47,065 nt of DNA from Desulfurivibrio sp. (GTDB lineage Bacteria; Desulfobacterota; Desulfobulbia; Desulfobulbales; SURF-16): positions 1 through 47,065 of the forward strand of contig QZKJ01000038.1 of assembly GCA_003605035.1 (NCBI GenBank). Direction: 5' to 3'. This document shows, in pieces, positions 42,728-47,065 of this stretch (positions are counted from its first letter, which is position 1; each line of letters starts with the position of its first letter). The position numbers were made by a program, and so were the translations under genes. A model generated the notes under the pieces. The model was not told the origin of the DNA. It ran no database searches and saw only the letters and a list, made by a program, of their open reading frames with translations.

Positions 42728-44116
42728 TTATTCGTATTGTTCCCTGTATTTGCGCACGACATACAGGGCAATGATGTTCAGTATCAGGGTGAAGACGAAA
42801 AGCAGCAGGCCCAGGGCGAAAGCGGCCAGCGTCTTCGGGCTGTCGAATTCCTGATCGCCGACCAGCAGGGTGACGATCTGCACGGTGACCGTGGTGACCG
42901 TCTTCAAGGGGTTGGCGGTCAGATTGGCGGACAGACCCGCGGCCATCACCACAATCATGGTTTCGCCGATGGCCCGTGACACGGCAAGCAGCACCCCGCC
43001 GACAATGCCGGGCAGGGCGGCGGGCACCACCACATTGCTGATGGTCTCATACTTGGTGGCGCCGAGAGCCAGGGAGCCGTCCCGCATGGTCTGCGGTACG
43101 GCATGGATGACATCGTCGGAAAGCGATGAGACAAAGGGAATGATCATGATGCCCATGACCAGTCCCGCGGCCAGGGCGCTCTCCGAGGAGACGGACAGGC
43201 CAAGCAGGCCGCCGGTGTCGCGGATGAAGGGGGCCACGGTAAGGGCGGCAAAAAAACCGTAGACCACCGTGGGGATGCCGGCCAGGATCTCCAGCAGCGG
43301 TTTGGCGATGGTGCGGAAGCGTTTGCCGGCGTACTCGGAGAGATAAATGGCCGACATCAGCCCGATGGGCACGGCAACCAGCATGGCGATCAGGGCGATC
43401 AGGGCCGTACCGGCGAAAACCGGCACCGCGCCGAAGGCCCCGGAGGAGCCGACCTGATCACTGCGGATGGCGGTCTGCGGACTCCAGGAGAGACCAAAGA
43501 GAAAATCGCTCAAGTGAACCACCTTGAAAAAGCGGATGGCCTCAAAAAGAACGGACAATACGATGCCCACCGTGATGAGGATGGCGATGGCTGAACTGAG
43601 GAAAAGTAAAATCTGGATGAGCTTTTCCACCTTGTTGCGCGCCTTCAGGGCAGGGGATATGCGGTTGCGGACGGCGATGCCCGCCGCCACCATGATGGCC
43701 AGAATGACGGCGCTCATGGCATTGACGGATATCGCCTGCAGGGCGCGGTAATGCTCGGCCGCCTGCATGATGGCCGGACTGGGCGTCCCTGAGGTGATGT
43801 TGCCTGAGATGATATTTCTGATGTCGTTGATGATCAGGCTCAGCCTGTTCGGCGGCAGACTGCTGATATCGGCGGGAAGACCGGCGACCACCAGCGAGGT
43901 GATGATGGGGGATTCCGCCGCATTCCAGACGGCGCAGACCAGCAGGGCCGGCAGGGCGCACCACAATGCGGTCCACATGCCGTAATGGCTGGGCAGGGAA
44001 TGCAGTCCTCTGACCCCGCCGCAGCTTCTGGAAACGGCAAAGGCCCTGGAGCGTCCTAAAAAGTAGGAAGCGCAGGCTAAAACGACGATGGTGGCAAGCA
44101 GGTAGGAGGTTCGCAT
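42728..44116 (-). CDS. pstC: phosphate ABC transporter permease PstC, extended
   Basis: A 462-residue permease, longer than the usual 300-320. An N-terminal helix pair plus an extracytoplasmic region (about 1-150) comes before the core. The core has the EYAGKRFR stretch, GIPTVVYGFFAALTVAPF and the EAA loop (RDGSLALGATKYETISNVVVP, core residues). The pairing with an extended PstA suggests a distinct Pst subtype. It starts eight bases after the phoU stop. Confidence 0.93.
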   Translation of the reverse strand: MRTSYLLATIVVLACASYFLGRSRAFAVSRSCGGVRGLHSLPSHYGMWTALWCALPALLVCAVWNAAESPIITSLVVAGLPADISSLPPNRLSLIINDIRNIISGNITSGTPSPAIMQAAEHYRALQAISVNAMSAVILAIMVAAGIAVRNRISPALKARNKVEKLIQILLFLSSAIAILITVGIVLSVLFEAIRFFKVVHLSDFLFGLSWSPQTAIRSDQVGSSGAFGAVPVFAGTALIALIAMLVAVPIGLMSAIYLSEYAGKRFRTIAKPLLEILAGIPTVVYGFFAALTVAPFIRDTGGLLGLSVSSESALAAGLVMGIMIIPFVSSLSDDVIHAVPQTMRDGSLALGATKYETISNVVVPAALPGIVGGVLLAVSRAIGETMIVVMAAGLSANLTANPLKTVTTVTVQIVTLLVGDQEFDSPKTLAAFALGLLLFVFTLILNIIALYVVRKYREQYE

Positions 44117-44124
44117 TTCTCAGC

Positions 44125-44802
44125 TCAACTGCGCAGGCGGACAATCTCGCCTTCCACGAGGTAGATGACCTCTTCGGCGATGTTGGTGGCCCGGTCGGCG
44201 ATCCGTTCCAGGTGGCGGGCCAGCAGATAGTTGTTGACCATGCAGCCCGGATGCTCCGGGTAAAGGGTCAGCATCTTGATCACCGCATCATAGGCCTGGT
44301 TGCGCAGGGTGTTGACCTTGTCCTCGATGAGGAAAATCTGTCTGGCCATGGAGGCATCCCGGTGCACCAGGGCGTCCAGGCTCATGCGCAGCATGGTGAT
44401 GACATGCTCGGACATCTCGCTGTAATCAAAGCTGCCTTTCATGACCTCCGAGGTCTGGGAGATCACATCAACCCGTTTGGCGATGTTCACCGCCATGTCG
44501 CCGATACGTTCGATCTCATTATTGACCTTGATGACCGTGATCAGAAAGCGGAGGTCGCTGGCCACCGGCTGGTGCAGGGCCAGGATTTTCAGGCAGTCTT
44601 CCTCGATCTCCACCTCCATGTCGTCAATCTGGTAATCCGAACGGATGATGGATTTCACCAGTTCCTCATCATGGGTTTCAATGACGGTGACCGCCTTGCG
44701 GACGCGATCCTCCACCAGGGCCACCATGGTCAGCAGCTTCTGATTCAGTTTTTCCAGCTCATTGTGAAAGGTATGGTGCACCGGCATAAATTCTGGCCTC
44801 AT
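44125..44802 (-). CDS. phoU: phosphate signalling protein PhoU
   Basis: A 225-residue helical protein that couples the Pst transporter to PhoR. Two three-helix PhoU repeats carry metal-binding E/D-rich motifs (NNEIERIGDMAVNIAKR and HLERIADRATNIAEE). It is the first gene of the pst operon here, not the last as in enteric bacteria. ATG 44802 or ATG 44787 (MPVHHTF, with AGG upstream) may start it. Confidence 0.95.
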   Translation of the reverse strand: MRPEFMPVHHTFHNELEKLNQKLLTMVALVEDRVRKAVTVIETHDEELVKSIIRSDYQIDDMEVEIEEDCLKILALHQPVASDLRFLITVIKVNNEIERIGDMAVNIAKRVDVISQTSEVMKGSFDYSEMSEHVITMLRMSLDALVHRDASMARQIFLIEDKVNTLRNQAYDAVIKMLTLYPEHPGCMVNNYLLARHLERIADRATNIAEEVIYLVEGEIVRLRS

Positions 44803-44822
44803 TTTTTAATTGAATATTGATA

Positions 44823-44840
44823 GTTAAATTTGGATTTAAC
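44823..44840. promoter_or_regulatory. palindrome in the phoU-phoB divergent region
   Basis: GTTAAAT (44823-44829), TTGG, ATTTAAC (44834-44840) is a perfect 7-bp inverted repeat just upstream of phoU. Possible regulator site or leader element. Confidence 0.4.
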
Positions 44841-44875
44841 ATATCATTGGTGACTAAATTAGGAGAGAAATATTT

Positions 44876-44908
44876 TTGTCAGGTTAGGAAATTGTTAAGA
44901 TTGTGTTA
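44876..44908 (-). promoter_or_regulatory. Pho-box-like 11-bp repeats
   Basis: On the plus strand GTTA occurs with TTA at 44884-44886, 44895-44897 and 44906-44908, an exact 11-bp period. Read on the minus strand it is three units (CTAACAC, TTAACAA, CTAACCT), each followed by four bases. This matches the architecture of PhoB sites (7-bp repeat plus 4-bp spacer), though the letters differ from the enteric consensus. It probably controls the phoU-pst operon and perhaps phoBR. Confidence 0.5.
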
Positions 44909-45028
44909 GAGTCTTGAAATCCCCTTGCACAGCAGAATTATTCGCATAAACTTAGGGAGCAGCAAAGAGGTCGTGTCCTTATTTATGAGCTGACATTGCA
45001 TGAGTTTACTCTCAGGAGCGGAGAAGTC

Positions 45029-45730
45029 ATGGGCAAAGCCAATATACTCATTGTGGAAGACGATGAAGATATCCAGCAGCTGGTGAGCTACAACCTGATC
45101 AAGTCCGGTTTCCATGCCACCTGCGCCGACACCGGGGAAGAGGGTCTGCAGAAGCTGCAGGCCGGCGGCATTGACTGTATCCTGCTTGATCTGATGCTGC
45201 CCGGCATGAGCGGTCTTGAGGTGTGCCGGGCGATCAAGAAAATCGAGAGCTGTGAGGCGATTCCGATTCTGATGCTCACCGCCAAGGGCGAAGAGGATGA
45301 TGTGGTTGCCGGCCTTGAATGCGGGGCCGATGATTATGTCACCAAACCCTTCAGCCCCAAGGTGCTGATCGCCAGGGTCAAGGCCCTGCTGCGGCGCCGG
45401 GTCGAGCAGCTGGCTGAGGCCGCCCCGCCGGAAAAGCTGGATAAGATCATCATCCAGGGCCTGGAGATTCATCCGGGCCGGCACGAGGTGAAGCTGAACG
45501 GCTCTCCCCTGCAGCTGACCATGACCGAGTATGGCGTGCTGTTCCTGCTTGCCAGCAAACCCGGCTGGGTGTATACCAGACAGCAGATCATTGATTCGGT
45601 GCGGGGCTATGACTTTCTCGTGACGCCGCGGGCCATCGACGTGCAGATCTTCGGTCTCAGGAAGAAAATGGGTGAGGCGGGTTCAAGCATTGAAACGGTG
45701 CGCGGGGTCGGCTATCGTTTCAGGTCCTGA
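45029..45730 (+). CDS. phoB: phosphate regulon response regulator PhoB
   Basis: A 233-residue OmpR/PhoB-type regulator. The receiver has the acidic pair D11-D12, phospho-Asp D54 (ILLDLMLPG) and ADDYVTKPF. The C-terminal winged helix carries QLTMTEYGVLFLLASKPGWVYTR (core residues) and VRGVGYRF. ATG 45029 follows AGGAGCGGAGAAG; the TTG at 44996 is not needed. The phosphate role is inferred from the divergent pst operon and the following phoR. Confidence 0.93.
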   Translation: MGKANILIVEDDEDIQQLVSYNLIKSGFHATCADTGEEGLQKLQAGGIDCILLDLMLPGMSGLEVCRAIKKIESCEAIPILMLTAKGEEDDVVAGLECGADDYVTKPFSPKVLIARVKALLRRRVEQLAEAAPPEKLDKIIIQGLEIHPGRHEVKLNGSPLQLTMTEYGVLFLLASKPGWVYTRQQIIDSVRGYDFLVTPRAIDVQIFGLRKKMGEAGSSIETVRGVGYRFRS

Positions 45731-45739
45731 GAGAGCTTT

Positions 45740-47065
45740 ATGAATCATAAAAAATTAATCTGGCAAATATTCCCGGCCAATCTGCTGATCACCCTGGCGG
45801 CCATGCTGGCGGTGAGCTGGTACGGATCCGCCGCGGTGCAGAAATTCTACATTGAACAGCTGGAAGCCGCCCTGCAGGCCCGCGCCTATCTGATCAGAGA
45901 ACGGGTCAGCCAGTTGCTGGCAGACGGCAGCCTGGAAGAACTCCGGGAATTCTGCCGCAAATCCGGACGGGAGGCGTTGACCCGCATCACGGTCATCGAC
46001 CGCTCCGGCAAGGTCGTGGCTGATTCCAATGAGGATGCCGGCGTCATGGAGCTGCATGACACCCGGCCGGAAATCATCGAGGCCTATCAAGGTCATACCG
46101 GCACCTCCATCCGTTTGAGCAGAACCCTGCAGGAAAACATGCTCTATGTGGCCGTGCCGCTGACCTGGCGGAGCAGCGGCAGCGCAGTCTCCGGGGATCC
46201 GGTTGCCGGGGCGCTGCGGGTGGCAGTGCCGGTTACGGCCATTGAGCGCACCTTGCAGGATGTTCAGCTGAAAATCGCCCTGGGGGCCATTGCCGTGGTG
46301 TTCACCGCGGCCCTGATCACCCTGCTTGTTTCCCGCCGCATCAGCCGGCCGCTCGAGGAAATGAAACAATGCGCCCTGCGTTATTCCCGGGGGGATTTCA
46401 GCCAGCGCATGTCGCTGCACAAGGGGGAATCCGTCTCTCTGGAGGTTGCCACCCTGGCCGCCTCCATGGACCGTATGGCGGAGCAGCTCAACGAGCGCAT
46501 CGGCACCATTGTCAAACAGAGAAATGAACTGGGGGCGGTTTTTGCCAGCATGTCCGAGGCGGTGCTGGCGGTGAATACGGACGAGCGGGTGATCAACCTG
46601 AACAAGGCGGCGGCCGACATTTTCGCCATTGATGAAAAACAGGCCCCCGGACGCCTGCTGCAGGAGGTGGTGCGCAATATTGATCTGCAGCGGCAGGTCA
46701 GACAGATTCTCGAAAATCTTGAGCCGCTGCAGGAGGAAATCGTGCTGCAGTATGGGACAAGTGAACGCTTTCTGCAGACCAACGGGGTGCCGCTGCATGA
46801 CGGAGGCGGCAATAATATCGGCGTGCTGGTGGTCATGAACGATGTCACCCGCCTGCGCCGCCTGGAAAATGTCCGCCGCGATTTTGTCGCCAATGTTTCC
46901 CACGAGCTGAAAACGCCGATCACCTCCATCAAGGGCTATGTGGAGACCCTGCTGGAGGGCGCCATGGACAACCGGGAGGATGCCGAGCGCTTCCTGAAGA
47001 TCATCGTCAAGCAAACCAACCAGCTCTACGCCATCATCGAGGATCTGCTCTCCCTTTCCCGCATC
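45740..47065 (+). CDS. phoR: phosphate regulon sensor kinase PhoR (3' end beyond the window)
   Basis: The first 442 codons of a histidine kinase; no stop codon before base 47065, so the ATPase domain is missing only because the window ends. TM1 is at about 8-28, an extracytoplasmic dCache/PAS-like domain at about 30-170, TM2 near 178-200, then HAMP and a PAS domain (ELGAVFASMSEAVLAVNTDE). The HisKA box has H388 in NVSHELKTPITSIKGYVETL. GAGAG stands before the ATG, nine bases after phoB. Confidence 0.92.
   Translation, partial: MNHKKLIWQIFPANLLITLAAMLAVSWYGSAAVQKFYIEQLEAALQARAYLIRERVSQLLADGSLEELREFCRKSGREALTRITVIDRSGKVVADSNEDAGVMELHDTRPEIIEAYQGHTGTSIRLSRTLQENMLYVAVPLTWRSSGSAVSGDPVAGALRVAVPVTAIERTLQDVQLKIALGAIAVVFTAALITLLVSRRISRPLEEMKQCALRYSRGDFSQRMSLHKGESVSLEVATLAASMDRMAEQLNERIGTIVKQRNELGAVFASMSEAVLAVNTDERVINLNKAAADIFAIDEKQAPGRLLQEVVRNIDLQRQVRQILENLEPLQEEIVLQYGTSERFLQTNGVPLHDGGGNNIGVLVVMNDVTRLRRLENVRRDFVANVSHELKTPITSIKGYVETLLEGAMDNREDAERFLKIIVKQTNQLYAIIEDLLSLSRI

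Overview
The window is chromosomal DNA, GC-rich and densely coded, most likely from a sulfate- or sulfur-metabolising member of the Desulfobacterota (Desulfobulbales-like). This is inferred from content: a Cys-rich Mrp/Nbp35 ATPase, selB, an NtrY/NtrX pair behind a DUF4390 gene, a TtcA-like PP-loop protein, a Zn-type HemB and deltaproteobacterial-style intergenic palindromes. No 16S rRNA or other taxonomic marker is present, so the assignment is tentative. No prophage, intact insertion sequence, CRISPR array or plasmid function was seen.

Layout. 1-296: a REP-like hairpin, a weak terminator and a good sigma70 promoter. 297-10425 (+): a compact run of mrp, an MBL-fold hydrolase, selB, hflX (apparently started from AUA), a Y1-transposase-like protein without the catalytic-Tyr helix, a DUF4390 exported protein, ntrY and ntrX. 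10578-14008 (+): a ClpX-like unfoldase lacking the zinc domain, hemB with a strong terminator, and a nitroreductase. 14043-16539 (-): yceH, a membrane metallophosphoesterase and a YchJ-like SEC-C protein. 16553-25388 (-): a complete chemosensory operon, mcp-cheW-cheA-cheR-cheD-cheB, ending in a HEAT-repeat/receiver fusion and lacking a stand-alone CheY. 25790-28288 (-): a tightly coupled pair, a SidJ-related kinase-fold protein followed by a DUF89 protein. 28289-28806: an AT-rich control region with a near-perfect sigma54 promoter and an upstream inverted repeat, ahead of a Cys-rich unknown protein. 29269-31302 (-): hisB, a lipoprotein and a TtcA-like protein. 31391-33145: tRNA-Gly, rplM-rpsI, terminators and several repeat families. 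33171-36262 (+): argC, truA and a class I aminotransferase. 36288-39225: a DtxR-like regulator, a small protein, an unusual metallophosphoesterase, a lipoprotein and yqeY. 39349-47065: phoU-pstC-pstA-pstS-pstB (-), divergent from phoB-phoR (+, phoR cut by the window end).

How the genes work together. Three signalling modules dominate. NtrYX is a membrane nitrogen/redox-type two-component system whose regulator works with sigma54, and one clear sigma54 promoter lies in the window. The chemosensory operon carries reception (an MCP with a duplicated sensor module), kinase, adaptation (CheR, CheB, CheD) and a probable non-motor output (HEAT-REC). PhoBR with Pst/PhoU covers phosphate uptake and sensing, with 11-bp-periodic Pho-box-like repeats between the divergent units. 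The rest is housekeeping: Fe-S carrier, selenocysteine insertion, ribosome rescue, haem, histidine and arginine synthesis, tRNA modification and ribosomal proteins.

The best candidate for something undescribed is the kinase-fold/DUF89 operon (25790-28288) and its neighbouring sigma54 control region. Next are the AUA-started hflX, the domesticated transposase-like gene, the ClpX paralogue and an 88-bp palindromic repeat family.
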